DNA of 64,000 nucleotides from assembly GCA_028292435.1 (NCBI GenBank), contig JAQGMI010000028.1:1-64000 (forward strand). Reading direction: 5' to 3'. The translations under genes were made by a program, and so were the position numbers. The notes under the pieces are model-generated. The model did no database searches. It was given only the letters and a program-made list of their open reading frames with translations, and had not been told where the DNA came from. Of this stretch, positions 26,459 to 35,162 are shown in pieces. Origin of the DNA: Betaproteobacteria bacterium (GTDB lineage: Bacteria > Pseudomonadota > Gammaproteobacteria > Burkholderiales > SG8-41). Each line of letters starts with the position of its first letter. Position 1 is the stretch's first letter.

Positions 26459-27307
26459 ATGTTTCGATTCGAAGGCACCGAGAACTACGTCGCCACGCAG
26501 GAACTCATGATGGCGGTCAACGCGGCGATCACGCTCGAGCGGCCGCTGCTCATCAAGGGCGAACCCGGCACCGGTAAAACGATGCTGGCGGTCGAAGTCG
26601 CCAAGGCACTCAAGCGGCCGCTTTACGAATGGCACATCAAATCGACGACCAAAGCGCAGCACGGTTTGTACGAATACGACGCGGTGTCGCGGCTGCGCGA
26701 CTCGCAGTTGGGCGACCCGAAAGTGAACGACATTGCAAATTACATCGTGCGCGGCATGCTGTGGAATGCATTCGACGCCGAGGCGCAGTCGGTACTGCTG
26801 ATCGACGAGGTCGACAAGGCCGACATCGAATTTCCGAACGATCTTCTGCGCGAGCTCGATCGCATGGAGTTTTACGTTTACGAAACGCAGCAACTCATCA
26901 AGGCGCGGCACCGGCCGCTCGTCATCATCACGAGCAACAATGAAAAAGAATTGCCGGACGCATTTTTGCGGCGCTGCTTTTTTCACTACATCCGCTTTCC
27001 GGACAAGGAAACGATGGAGAAAATCGTCGGCGTGCATTTCCCGGGTCTTAAAAAGGCATTGCTCAAGGAAGCGCTTGAAGCGTTTTTCGAAATCCGCGAT
27101 GTGCCGGGCCTGAAAAAGAAGCCGTCGACTTCGGAACTGCTCGAATGGCTCAAATTACTGATGGCCGAAGACATCCCGCCCGAAGTATTGACGAGCCGGG
27201 ATCAGCACAAAATTATCCCGCCGTTGCACGGCGCACTGCTGAAGAACGAGCAGGATGTGCATCTGTTTGAACGCCTTGTATTTATGTCGCGGCGCAAGCC
27301 CGGGTAA
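26459..27307 (+). CDS. MoxR-family AAA+ ATPase
   Basis: 282 residues. Walker A GEPGTGKTML (about 38-47), Walker B SVLLIDEVDKADIEF, sensor-1 VIITSNNEKELPDAFLRRCFFHYI. This is the CoxD/MoxR subfamily. Such ATPases act with VWA proteins as chaperones that insert cofactors or remodel enzymes. A matching VWA gene (27904) is present, with a DNA glycosylase gene in between. The target enzyme is not in the window. Confidence 0.93.
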   Translation: MFRFEGTENYVATQELMMAVNAAITLERPLLIKGEPGTGKTMLAVEVAKALKRPLYEWHIKSTTKAQHGLYEYDAVSRLRDSQLGDPKVNDIANYIVRGMLWNAFDAEAQSVLLIDEVDKADIEFPNDLLRELDRMEFYVYETQQLIKARHRPLVIITSNNEKELPDAFLRRCFFHYIRFPDKETMEKIVGVHFPGLKKALLKEALEAFFEIRDVPGLKKKPSTSELLEWLKLLMAEDIPPEVLTSRDQHKIIPPLHGALLKNEQDVHLFERLVFMSRRKPG

Positions 27308-27358
27308 GGCGATTTGAGCGTTCATCCGGCGGTTACAACATGCTTGTGAAGCGTTGCC

Positions 27359-27910
27359 ATGATTAAGACGGCCCGGGGATTCCCGCCCGTTATCGACGCG
27401 CGCGTGGAGACGCTGATCCTCGGCAGTTTTCCAGGTGTGGCGTCGCTCAAAAAAAGCCAGTACTACGGTCACCCCCAAAATCATTTCTGGCGGCTCGTCG
27501 GCACGGTAATCGGCGAGCGCCTGCCGGAAATGGATTATGAACGGCGCCTGGAGACTTTGCTCGAGCACGGCATCGGCCTGTGGGACATTATCGATAGCTG
27601 CGTGCGGCCGGGCAGTCTCGACGCAAACATCCGCGAGGCGCGGCACAACGACTTCGAGCGCGTAACGAAAGTTGCGAAGCAATTGCGCCGCGTCTGCTTT
27701 AACGGCAAGACATCCGGAAAGATGGAGCCGCTGTTCGTTGAATGGGGTTTCGAGACGGTCGTGCTGCCATCGTCAAGCCCCGCGAACACCATGTCCTTCA
27801 CAGAAAAGCTCAAGCAATGGCGTCAGGTTACGGCGGTGCGCCGAATTGGCCGCAAGCGCGCCGTCCTTCAATCTTTGAGCGTTAAGCCGACGCCTCACGC
27901 CAAATGCTGA
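27359..27910 (+). CDS. DNA-deoxyinosine (hypoxanthine) glycosylase, UDG superfamily
   Basis: 183 residues. ETLILGSFPGVASLKKSQYYG and HPQNHFWRLVG match the active-site motif 1 region of family 6 hypoxanthine-DNA glycosylases; the C-terminal LPSSSPANTMSF is motif 2. These enzymes remove deaminated adenine (hypoxanthine), and some remove uracil, from DNA. It sits between a MoxR ATPase and its VWA partner and overlaps the VWA start codon by 7 bases, so it is translated from the same message. The functional link to MoxR/VWA is not known. Confidence 0.9.
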   Translation: MIKTARGFPPVIDARVETLILGSFPGVASLKKSQYYGHPQNHFWRLVGTVIGERLPEMDYERRLETLLEHGIGLWDIIDSCVRPGSLDANIREARHNDFERVTKVAKQLRRVCFNGKTSGKMEPLFVEWGFETVVLPSSSPANTMSFTEKLKQWRQVTAVRRIGRKRAVLQSLSVKPTPHAKC

Positions 27911-29088
27911 TCGAATTCTTTCTGCAACTGAAGCAGGGCGGCTTGCCGGTGTCGGTGCGCGAGTTCCTGACGCTGCTCGAAGCGCTCGACAAGCGCGTGA
28001 TCACCGGCAGCATCGATGATTTTTATTATCTGTCGCGCGCTTGTCTCGTCAAAGACGAATCGAATTACGACAAGTTCGACCGCGCTTTCGGGGCGTACTT
28101 CAAAGGCATCACCGAGCTGCCCGAGGGCGCAACGGCGCTGATTCCGGAAGAGTGGCTGAGAAAGCTTGCCGAGAAGCACCTGACCGAAGAAGAAAAAAAG
28201 CTGATCGAATCACTCGGCGGCTGGGACAAATTGATGGAGACGCTGAAGAAGCGCCTCGAAGAGCAGAAAGGCCGTCACCAGGGCGGTAACAAATGGATAG
28301 GTACCGGCGGCACGAGTCCATTCGGCGCCTATGGCTATAACCCGGAAGGCATCCGCATCGGACAGCATGAGTCGCGCAACCGCCGCGCGGTCAAGGTGTG
28401 GGACCAGCGCGAATTCAAGAACCTCGACGATTCAGTCGAACTCGGCACCCGCAACATCAAGGTCGCGTTGAAACGCCTGCGCAAGTTCGCGCGCGAAGGC
28501 AATCCCGAAGAACTCGACCTCGACGATACGATCCGCTCGACCGCGAGGAACGCGGGCTTCCTCGACATCAAGATGGTGCCGGAGCGCCACAACAGCGTGA
28601 AAGTGCTGCTGTTTTTCGATATCGGCGGCTCGATGGATGACCACATCGCGGTGTGCGAGCAGCTGTTTTCCGCGGCGCGTACTGAATTCAAACATCTCGA
28701 ATATTTTTATTTTCATAATTTCCTGTACGAGCGCGTGTGGAGGGACAACCGGCGCCGCTCGACCGAACGCATGCAGACCTGGGACGTGCTGCACAAGTAC
28801 CCGCACGACTATAAGGTCATTTTCGTCGGCGACGCGACAATGAGTCCGTACGAGATTACGTATCCGGGCGGCAGCGTCGAGCACACCAACCCGGAGCCGG
28901 GCGCTTTATGGATGCAGCGCGTGCTGTCGGTTTACAAGGATACGATTTGGCTCAACCCGCAGCCGGAATCGGTGTGGGATTATCACGAGTCGATCCGCGT
29001 GACGCGCGAATTGATCGGCGATCGGATGTTTCCGTTGACGATCTCGGGACTCGACCGCGGCATGCGGCAGTTGAGCAAAGGGCATTGA
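27904..29088 (+). CDS. VWA-domain protein (CoxE/YeaD-like), MoxR partner
   Basis: 394 residues. An N-terminal helical region (MLIEFFLQLKQGGLPVSVREFLTLLE, charged 95-120) precedes a VWA-type fold from about 225 (SVKVLLFFDIGGSMDDHIAVC) with a MIDAS-like D-x-G-x-S: here D-I-G-G-S. Later come FVGDATMSPYEIT and LNPQPESVWDYHESI. Homologues accompany MoxR ATPases and are assumed to bind metal and client proteins. It overlaps the preceding glycosylase gene, and convergent transcription meets the GspE-like gene 24 bases downstream. Confidence 0.9.
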   Translation: MLIEFFLQLKQGGLPVSVREFLTLLEALDKRVITGSIDDFYYLSRACLVKDESNYDKFDRAFGAYFKGITELPEGATALIPEEWLRKLAEKHLTEEEKKLIESLGGWDKLMETLKKRLEEQKGRHQGGNKWIGTGGTSPFGAYGYNPEGIRIGQHESRNRRAVKVWDQREFKNLDDSVELGTRNIKVALKRLRKFAREGNPEELDLDDTIRSTARNAGFLDIKMVPERHNSVKVLLFFDIGGSMDDHIAVCEQLFSAARTEFKHLEYFYFHNFLYERVWRDNRRRSTERMQTWDVLHKYPHDYKVIFVGDATMSPYEITYPGGSVEHTNPEPGALWMQRVLSVYKDTIWLNPQPESVWDYHESIRVTRELIGDRMFPLTISGLDRGMRQLSKGH

Positions 29089-29112
29089 GGGCAGATTGCC
29101 CGAATCCCGAAC

Positions 29113-30939
29113 CTACCTCGGCATTGCGCGCCGGTCCTGCATGGGCGGTGCGACTTTCATCACTTCATCGACCGTCGTCACGCCGGCAGCAACTTTCATC
29201 GCGCCGCTGATGCGCAGCGGTTTTACGCCTTCGCGATAGGACACTTCGCGCAGCCGGTCCATGTCGGTCTTGTCGTTGATCATGTTGCGAATCTCATTGT
29301 TGAGCACCATGATTTCATAGATGCCAATGCGGCCGACGTAGCCGGTCATCCGGCAGTCGAGGCAGCCTTTAGCGATATACGTCTTGTCGGGCTTCTGCGC
29401 TTTCCATGGTGCAACCAGGAGTTCCCACGCCGAATCTTCGAGCGGCGCTGCCTCCTTGCATGCGGGGCAGAGCACCCGCACCAGCCGTTGCGCCATCACA
29501 CCCAGCACGGTTGACGTAAGCAGGTAAGACGGCACGCCGAGATCGAGTAACCGCGTGATCGTGGAAGGTGCGTCGTTGGTGTGCAGCGTCGACATCACGA
29601 GGTGGCCGGTCAGCGCCGCCTGAATCGCCATCTCGGCCGTTTCGAGATCGCGAATCTCGCCGACCATGATTACGTCGGGATCCTGGCGCATCAGCGTGCG
29701 GATGCCGGAAGCGAAGTCGACGCCGAGATTTTGCACCACCTGCATCTGGTTGAACTGCGGTTCGACCATTTCGATCGGGTCTTCGACCGTGCAGACGTTC
29801 ACTTCCGGGGTCGCGAGCGTTTTCATGCTCGAGTAGAGCGTTGTCGTTTTGCCCGAACCGGTCGGCCCCGTCACGAGCACGATGCCGTGCGGCTTGGCGA
29901 GCATGCCGCTCCATTTTTTCAGATCTTCGTCGTTAAAACCTAGCTCGCTGAAATCCTTGACCAGCACGTCGGGATTGAAAATCCGCATCACGAGTTTTTC
30001 GCCAAACGCGGTCGGCATCGTCGACAGCCGCAGTTCGACCTCGCCGCCTTCGGGTGTCACCGTCTTGATGCGGCCGTCCTGCGGGCGGCGTTTTTCAATC
30101 ACGTCCATGCGGCCGAGCAGCTTGATGCGGCTTGTCATCGCGGCGAGAACCGGGGTCGGTATCCGGTAAACGTCGTGCAGCACACCGTCGATGCGAAAGC
30201 GCACGTTGCCGGCATCGCGCCGCGGCTCGAGATGGATGTCGCTTGCGCGCTGCTCGAACGCGTAGGTAAACAACCAGTCGCAAATGACGACGACGTGCTG
30301 GTCGTTGGCGTCGAGCTTGCCGCTTTTGCCGAGCTGAACGAGCTGCTCGAAATTGCCGATGCTGCTGTACGCGCCTTTGTCTTTTTCAGTTGCGAACTTG
30401 ACCGACTTCGCAAGATTGAAGAATTCGACGATGTAATTCTGGATATCGAGCGGATTGGCGATGACGCGCTTGATATCGAGCCGCAGCACCTGTTTGAGGT
30501 TCTCTTCCCAGTCGCGCACATAGGGTTCGCAGGTCGCGATGGTGGCTTCGCGCGTCGTCACGCCCACCGGCAGGATGCGGAATCGCTGCGCATACGCGGT
30601 GGACATAAGCTTGGTGACGGCGGCGAAATCGATCTTGAACGGATCGATATGCATATAAGGCATGCCAACGTTGCCCGCCAGCCATTCGGCGAGCGCATCA
30701 AGTGTCAGCAGCTTCTTGGCGTGGCGCGGGTCTTTAAATTTCTGCTCGCTGAGAATGACGAGCGGGTGCTGGTCGTTGCGATGATGGCGCCGCTCGTTTG
30801 CAAGCTTGTCGGCGTCTTCCTTGGTAACCAGCTTGTCGGTGACCAGTTCGGTCAGCACGCCGTCGAGCGTCAGTGGCCCTTGGCCGGACTTCGAGGCGGG
30901 GGCGGCGGGCTTAACCGGTTTCACGGCGCTTTCGGTCAT
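29113..30939 (-). CDS. GspE/PilB-family secretion or pilus-assembly ATPase
   Basis: 608 residues from the ATG at 30939; a TTG 36 bases upstream is in frame but unneeded. The N-terminal domain is GspE_N/MshE-like (about 20-170), followed by Walker A GPTGSGKTTTLY (about 356), aspartate box and Walker B QDPDVIMVGEIRD, a His box GHLVMSTLHTND, and a zinc tetra-cysteine motif (CPAC about 489, CLDC about 524). All key motifs are intact. It energises type II secretion or type IV pilus assembly at the inner membrane. No pilin, PilC/GspF or secretin gene lies nearby, so it is an orphan locus. Its N-terminal Pro/Ala-rich tail is unusual. Confidence 0.92.
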   Translation of the reverse strand: MTESAVKPVKPAAPASKSGQGPLTLDGVLTELVTDKLVTKEDADKLANERRHHRNDQHPLVILSEQKFKDPRHAKKLLTLDALAEWLAGNVGMPYMHIDPFKIDFAAVTKLMSTAYAQRFRILPVGVTTREATIATCEPYVRDWEENLKQVLRLDIKRVIANPLDIQNYIVEFFNLAKSVKFATEKDKGAYSSIGNFEQLVQLGKSGKLDANDQHVVVICDWLFTYAFEQRASDIHLEPRRDAGNVRFRIDGVLHDVYRIPTPVLAAMTSRIKLLGRMDVIEKRRPQDGRIKTVTPEGGEVELRLSTMPTAFGEKLVMRIFNPDVLVKDFSELGFNDEDLKKWSGMLAKPHGIVLVTGPTGSGKTTTLYSSMKTLATPEVNVCTVEDPIEMVEPQFNQMQVVQNLGVDFASGIRTLMRQDPDVIMVGEIRDLETAEMAIQAALTGHLVMSTLHTNDAPSTITRLLDLGVPSYLLTSTVLGVMAQRLVRVLCPACKEAAPLEDSAWELLVAPWKAQKPDKTYIAKGCLDCRMTGYVGRIGIYEIMVLNNEIRNMINDKTDMDRLREVSYREGVKPLRISGAMKVAAGVTTVDEVMKVAPPMQDRRAMPR

Positions 30940-31072
30940 GTCCGCGAATATAACCGCATTCCGTAGCCGACTCAATCACTTACGGTAAAGCCCGCGGTTC
31001 GATGCCAAGTGATTAGGCGATTCAGGCAAATCCCCTGAAAATGCCCACAGAAAGTGCGAATAAATAGAGTGC

Positions 31073-31089
31073 TGCACCATCATCGTGCA
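31073..31089 (+). promoter_or_regulatory. NtrC-like binding site upstream of the ammonium transporter
   Basis: TGCACCATCATCGTGCA matches the NtrC dyad TGCACC-N5-GGTGCA with one mismatch. It lies about 63-79 bases upstream of a sigma-54 -24/-12 element and about 110 bases upstream of the ammonium transporter start, the usual enhancer arrangement. Confidence 0.6.
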
Positions 31090-31151
31090 AAATCGTTATC
31101 GTTTTTGACTGAAAAATACCAATATCGCATTTATACAGTCACTTGTAATTT

Positions 31152-31166
31152 TGGAATAACAATTGC
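31152..31166 (+). promoter_or_regulatory. Sigma-54 (-24/-12) promoter of the ammonium transporter
   Basis: TGGAATAACAATTGC has the invariant GG and GC at exact sigma-54 spacing (TGG-N9-TTGC). The predicted transcript would start near 31178, about 20 bases ahead of the ATG. Together with the NtrC-like dyad it predicts nitrogen-limitation control. Confidence 0.62.
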
Positions 31167-31197
31167 TTCATTCAGCGGGTTTTTTCAGGGGGGATAC

Positions 31198-32400
31198 ATG
31201 GACAATCTAAAAAACGGCAGCGACGTTCTCTTCATACTGCTTGGCGCGGTCATGGTGCTGGCGATGCATTCGGGGTTTGCGTTTCTCGAACTTGGCACTG
31301 TGCGCCGCAAGAGCCAGGTCAATGCACTCGTCAAAATTCTGTGCGATTTTGCGATCTCGACGATTGCATATTTTTTTATCGGCTATACGCTCGCTTACGG
31401 TGCCAATTTTCTGGGCAGTGCTGACCAGCTGGCGGAAAAAAGCGGTTACGAACTCGTTAAATTTTTCTTCCTGCTGACGTTTGCGGCCGCAGTGCCGGCG
31501 ATCGTCTCCGGCGGCATTGCCGAACGCGCTAAATTCAGTCCGCAACTCGCGGCTACGTTCCTGCTCGTCGGTTTCGTGTATCCGTTTTTTGAAGGCATAG
31601 CTTGGAATGACAAATACGGCGTGCAGGCCTGGCTGGAGGCGAGCGCCGGCGCCAAGTTTCACGATTTCGCCGGATCGATTGTCGTCCACGCAGTTGGCGG
31701 CTGGATCGCTTTGATGGCGGTGCTGCTTTTGGGCGCGCGCAGCGGTCGATATTCGAAGGACGGCCGCATCAGCGCGCACCCGCCGTCAAGCATTCCTTTC
31801 CTCGCGCTCGGGGCATGGATTCTGTCGGTCGGCTGGTTCGGGTTTAACGTGATGTCGGCGCAAACGATCGACAAGATCAGCGGGCTCGTCGCCGTCAATT
31901 CGCTGATGGCGATGGCGGGCGGCACGCTCGCGGCGCTCGTGGCGGGGCGCAACGACCCGGGCTTCGTTCACAACGGACCGCTCGCCGGGCTCGTCGCGAT
32001 TTGTGCAGGCTCGGACATCATGCATCCGATAGGCGCGCTTGCGACCGGCGGCATTGCGGGCGCGTTGTTCGTCGTGATGTTTACCGTCACCCAGAATCGA
32101 TGGAAGATCGACGACGTGCTGGGCGTGTGGCCGTTGCACGGCCTGTGCGGCGCGTGGGGCGGCATTGCAGCCGGCATCTTCGGCTTGAAGAGCATGGGCG
32201 GGCTCGGCGGCGTGACATTCGAAGCGCAGGCGCTCGGCACTCTGCTGGGAATTGCCATCGCAGTTGCGGGCGGCTTGCTGGTGTACGGGGTATTGAAGCT
32301 GATGTTCGGCATCAGGCTGGACGCGGAGCAGGAATTCCAGGGCTCAGATCTCAGCATCCACAAAATCGGTGCGACGCCGGAACGCGAGCCGGGCGGCTGA
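31198..32400 (+). CDS. amt: Ammonium transporter (Amt family)
   Basis: 400 residues with 11 predicted membrane segments. Starts MDNLKNGSDVLFILLGAVMV. Amt hallmarks are FAFLELGTVRRKSQVNALVK, IVSGGIAERAKFSPQL, the twin-His region DFAGSIVVHAVGGWIAL, and PLHGLCGAWGGIAAGIFG. It lacks a cleavable signal peptide, in contrast to many Amt proteins. I chose the ATG at 31198 (GGGGGAT just ahead) over an upstream in-frame start because of promoter position and family length. The protein conducts NH4+/NH3 across the inner membrane. No glnK gene is adjacent. Confidence 0.94.
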   Translation: MDNLKNGSDVLFILLGAVMVLAMHSGFAFLELGTVRRKSQVNALVKILCDFAISTIAYFFIGYTLAYGANFLGSADQLAEKSGYELVKFFFLLTFAAAVPAIVSGGIAERAKFSPQLAATFLLVGFVYPFFEGIAWNDKYGVQAWLEASAGAKFHDFAGSIVVHAVGGWIALMAVLLLGARSGRYSKDGRISAHPPSSIPFLALGAWILSVGWFGFNVMSAQTIDKISGLVAVNSLMAMAGGTLAALVAGRNDPGFVHNGPLAGLVAICAGSDIMHPIGALATGGIAGALFVVMFTVTQNRWKIDDVLGVWPLHGLCGAWGGIAAGIFGLKSMGGLGGVTFEAQALGTLLGIAIAVAGGLLVYGVLKLMFGIRLDAEQEFQGSDLSIHKIGATPEREPGG

Positions 32401-32404
32401 GTTT

Positions 32405-33178
32405 TTACGGATTCGTTTTGCCGGCGGTCAACTGGCGCAGAAATTCGCGAATGCGCCGCGCGTTGGTGCCAAGATCGCTGCGCCCGACGCGCGATACGGA
32501 GCGCACGTCGACGCGGCTGCCGGCGTCTTTCGGCTTGATGCGAATCACGATGTCATCCTTGAAACCGAACCAGTCGGTTGTCGCGGTTGCCTCGATGCGA
32601 TTGTCGCCGGCTGCCGCAGCCACGATTTCCCAGCCCGAGCGGCGCGCGACATCGAGCGCGAGTTCGAATGCGGCTCGCGGCGGCATCGGCAAGGTTGCCG
32701 GCCCCAGGTCCGGATAGCCTTTTTTCTGTTGCGCGGCCAGTTCAGCACCGCCGTACTCGACGGTATTGGGCGAGTCCTTGCGCAGCGGCAGCACGGCGAC
32801 AAATGCAGGCGGGTCTTCCGTGTCGGTCGTGATGTCGTGAATCGGCGGCAGCTTGCGGCCCTCGTGCACGACAAACCATGGCACGCCGAACACGAGCGCG
32901 CCGATGATGAGGCCGTGGATGCCGAATATCAGCGCGCGGCGCGGCCCATGGCGCAGGGCGTTCGCAATGGCGACCACCGAAATGGCTGCTGCGATCAATC
33001 CGCTCCAGACCGCAACCGTCAGGATCGAAAAGCCGGTGCGATAGTCCCACCATCCCCAGCGCGTGCCGAGACCGGCGAACAGGGCGACGAAACCGGTTAG
33101 TGACGCCAGCGCGAAACCGGCGGTGCCGGCGAGTGCGCCCAGCGATCTCGGTTTTGAAGCAGAAACGGGAGCGTCCAT
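32405..33178 (-). CDS. DUF1499 membrane-anchored protein
   Basis: 257 residues. Three or four hydrophobic helices in the N-terminal 110 residues (for example GALAGTAGFALASLTGFVAL and GLIIGALVFGVPWFVV) precede a soluble DUF1499 domain (about 120-250; ELALDVARRSGWEIVAAAAG, FKDDIVIRIKP, RSVSRVGRSDLGTNARRIREFL). The domain's function is unknown. It is convergent with the ammonium transporter, and only 4 bases separate the two stop codons. Confidence 0.87.
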   Translation of the reverse strand: MDAPVSASKPRSLGALAGTAGFALASLTGFVALFAGLGTRWGWWDYRTGFSILTVAVWSGLIAAAISVVAIANALRHGPRRALIFGIHGLIIGALVFGVPWFVVHEGRKLPPIHDITTDTEDPPAFVAVLPLRKDSPNTVEYGGAELAAQQKKGYPDLGPATLPMPPRAAFELALDVARRSGWEIVAAAAGDNRIEATATTDWFGFKDDIVIRIKPKDAGSRVDVRSVSRVGRSDLGTNARRIREFLRQLTAGKTNP

Positions 33179-33248
33179 GGAGCGTCCTTATAAAGCGCGG
33201 ACGAGGTGGCGAAGCGCGAACCGCTACTTTACTCTTGTCCGCGCGGCG

Positions 33249-34094
33249 TCAGAAATGCGCGGTACCGGCCATCGCCAGATGGCCCGCGCCGTTGGCGGTC
33301 CAGACTTCGGCGCTGTTGCCGTCAGCCGCGGGATTGCCGTTGACCGTGAAGTGCTCGCTATGAAAGATGGGATGCAGCGCGCGGTAGTCGAGTTTTTTGA
33401 CTGGACGCGACGCGTGACGCCGGCACAAGTCGAGCAACAAGGTTGTCTGCAGCGGGCCATGCACGATCAAGCCGGGGTAATGTTCTTCGTGTTTGACGTA
33501 ATCAAGATCGTAGTGAATGCGGTGGCCGTTGAATGTGAGCGCCGAATACCGGAACAGCAAAACCGGATCGCCACTGAGGCTGCGTTGCCATGCCGCCGTT
33601 GTCGGCGCCGGCTTGCCCGCAGGCGGTGGGTCGCCGGCCTTAGCGGCATCGCGGTAAACAATGTCGTGTTCTTCGCGTACCGCTACCGTACCTGCGGCGC
33701 TGATCGTATGACGCACCGTCACGAAGACGAGGCTGCCGCTGCGGCCGTGCTTAGGTTCGACGCTCAGGATTTCCGAGTCGCGGCGGATCTCGTCGCCGAT
33801 TCGCAGCGGATTTATAAATTCAACGCGACCGCCCGCCCACATGCGGCGCGGCAACGGTACTGGCGGCAGAAATCCGCCGCGTTTCGGGTGTCCATCAGGG
33901 CCGAGTTCGCTCGCCGGCTTCGCATCCAGAAAATACAGCCAGTGCCATGCGGGCGGCAGTTCGTCGCCGATTCTCGGCGACGGATCGTTGCGGTCGAGCG
34001 TCGCTGCAAGCGCCGCTACCGGCCATGCAGCGACGTTATCGGTGCGCGTCTCGGTTTTGCCGATCCATTCGCGCAGCTTTTCGAATTGATCCAC
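33249..34094 (-). CDS. MaoC/FAS1-like dehydratase (mesaconyl-C4-CoA hydratase-like)
   Basis: 281 residues, two hot-dog halves. The N-terminal half contains HWLYFLDAKPASELGPDGHP, FLPPVPLPRRMWAGGRVEF and GRSGSLVFVTVRHTI, typical of the HTD2/mesaconyl-C4-CoA hydratase group. The C-terminal half ends with a hot-dog fragment (ALTFNGHRIHYDLDYVKHEEHYPGLIVHGP) bearing the usual His. The start is GTG. It is last of the GntR operon, next to a binding protein and CoA-ester enzymes. Hydration of a dicarboxylic or branched enoyl-CoA is likely; mesaconyl-CoA is a hypothesis. Confidence 0.87.
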   Translation of the reverse strand: MDQFEKLREWIGKTETRTDNVAAWPVAALAATLDRNDPSPRIGDELPPAWHWLYFLDAKPASELGPDGHPKRGGFLPPVPLPRRMWAGGRVEFINPLRIGDEIRRDSEILSVEPKHGRSGSLVFVTVRHTISAAGTVAVREEHDIVYRDAAKAGDPPPAGKPAPTTAAWQRSLSGDPVLLFRYSALTFNGHRIHYDLDYVKHEEHYPGLIVHGPLQTTLLLDLCRRHASRPVKKLDYRALHPIFHSEHFTVNGNPAADGNSAEVWTANGAGHLAMAGTAHF

Positions 34095-34106
34095 GACGCG
34101 AGTCCC

Positions 34107-35114
34107 CTAGCTTCCAGGCAGGTTATGCAGTTCCGGAAAATACAGGTCTTTCCATGACGCAGGCTTGTTCTTGAGCGTGCCGGTCTTGTTCATGAAATTC
34201 GCGATCGGCACCGTCTGCTCGGGCGTCATCGTGATGCGGATTTCAGGATCGTTAAGCATTTTTTCGATTGCGTCGACGCCGCTCTTGTCCTTCGTCATCC
34301 TGACGTAGATCTCGGCGGCCGTGCGCTTGTTCGCGTTGATGTAATCGGTCGCTTCTTTGTAGGCATTGAAAAACGCCTGGTACGTTTTCGGATTTTCATC
34401 GTGAAACTTGCCGGTCGCCCAGGCGACGAGAAAACTCGCGGGACCGCCGGTGATGTCGTAAGAATTTAGGATTCTGCGCACCCCCGGCTTTTCAAGCGCC
34501 TGATACTGGAACGGCGGCGAGGAGAAATAGCCGGTAATTTCCGTGGCGGACAGGAACGCGGCGAGACCGTCGGGATGCGAGAGATTGCGATAGAGCGTGC
34601 TGTACTTGTTGTAGTTTGCCTCGCCGAATTCTTTTGCCGCCGCCATTTGCAGGATGACAGTCTGAATCGACTGGCCCGCGCCAGCCATGGAGATACGATC
34701 CTTGTCGGTGAAATCTCGGATCGACTTCACAGCGGCATTATTGGTGACGAGATACATCGGCATGGAGGCGAGCGCGGCGACCGCTTTCACGTTTAGGCCA
34801 CCGCGTGTGCGGTCCCAGATAATCAAAAAAGGCGCGAGGCCGCCCGATGCAACATGCAGGCTGCCGGAGAGCAGCGCATCGTTCATCGGCTGGCCCGAGG
34901 CAAGCACCGACCACACGACCTTGGTGTCGGCGAGACCGGCGATCTTCAGATGTTTCTCGACGATGCCATTGGCCTTCATGATCGTGAGCGGCAGGTAGCC
35001 GATACCGAATTGCTCGGCGATTTTGAATTCGCTGACCTCGGCGGCCTTGGATGGAATCGCCAGCAAACCGACGGCTGCAACGATCAGCACGAACAACGTC
35101 CTTGTGATGCGCAT
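34107..35114 (-). CDS. Periplasmic binding protein, NitT/TauT-type
   Basis: 335 residues with a signal peptide (MRITRTLFVLIVAAVGLLAI, cut near SKA-AE). The mature part reads FKIAEQFGIGYLPLTIMKANG, LLSGSLHVASGGLAPFLI and YVRMTKDKSGVDAIEKML. The permease and ATPase partners are not nearby. GGAGGAGATAC precedes the ATG. Its place in the GntR operon between a carboxyltransferase and a MaoC hydratase implies that it captures the organic acid processed by this pathway. Confidence 0.9.
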   Translation of the reverse strand: MRITRTLFVLIVAAVGLLAIPSKAAEVSEFKIAEQFGIGYLPLTIMKANGIVEKHLKIAGLADTKVVWSVLASGQPMNDALLSGSLHVASGGLAPFLIIWDRTRGGLNVKAVAALASMPMYLVTNNAAVKSIRDFTDKDRISMAGAGQSIQTVILQMAAAKEFGEANYNKYSTLYRNLSHPDGLAAFLSATEITGYFSSPPFQYQALEKPGVRRILNSYDITGGPASFLVAWATGKFHDENPKTYQAFFNAYKEATDYINANKRTAAEIYVRMTKDKSGVDAIEKMLNDPEIRITMTPEQTVPIANFMNKTGTLKNKPASWKDLYFPELHNLPGS

Positions 35115-35162
35115 GTATCTCCTCCAGTTAATAATTATGTTTCCAGCCTAGCATAAGCTTCG

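Noticed and set aside
25309..29088. CO-dehydrogenase (cox) accessory locus
   Set aside because: MocA-like, MoxR and VWA genes resemble cox accessory genes, but no coxMSL-type catalytic gene or XdhC/CoxF is present in the window.
34855..35156. Short plus-strand frame near the start of the binding-protein gene
   Set aside because: Antisense to a secreted binding protein with a clear signal peptide; no family features.
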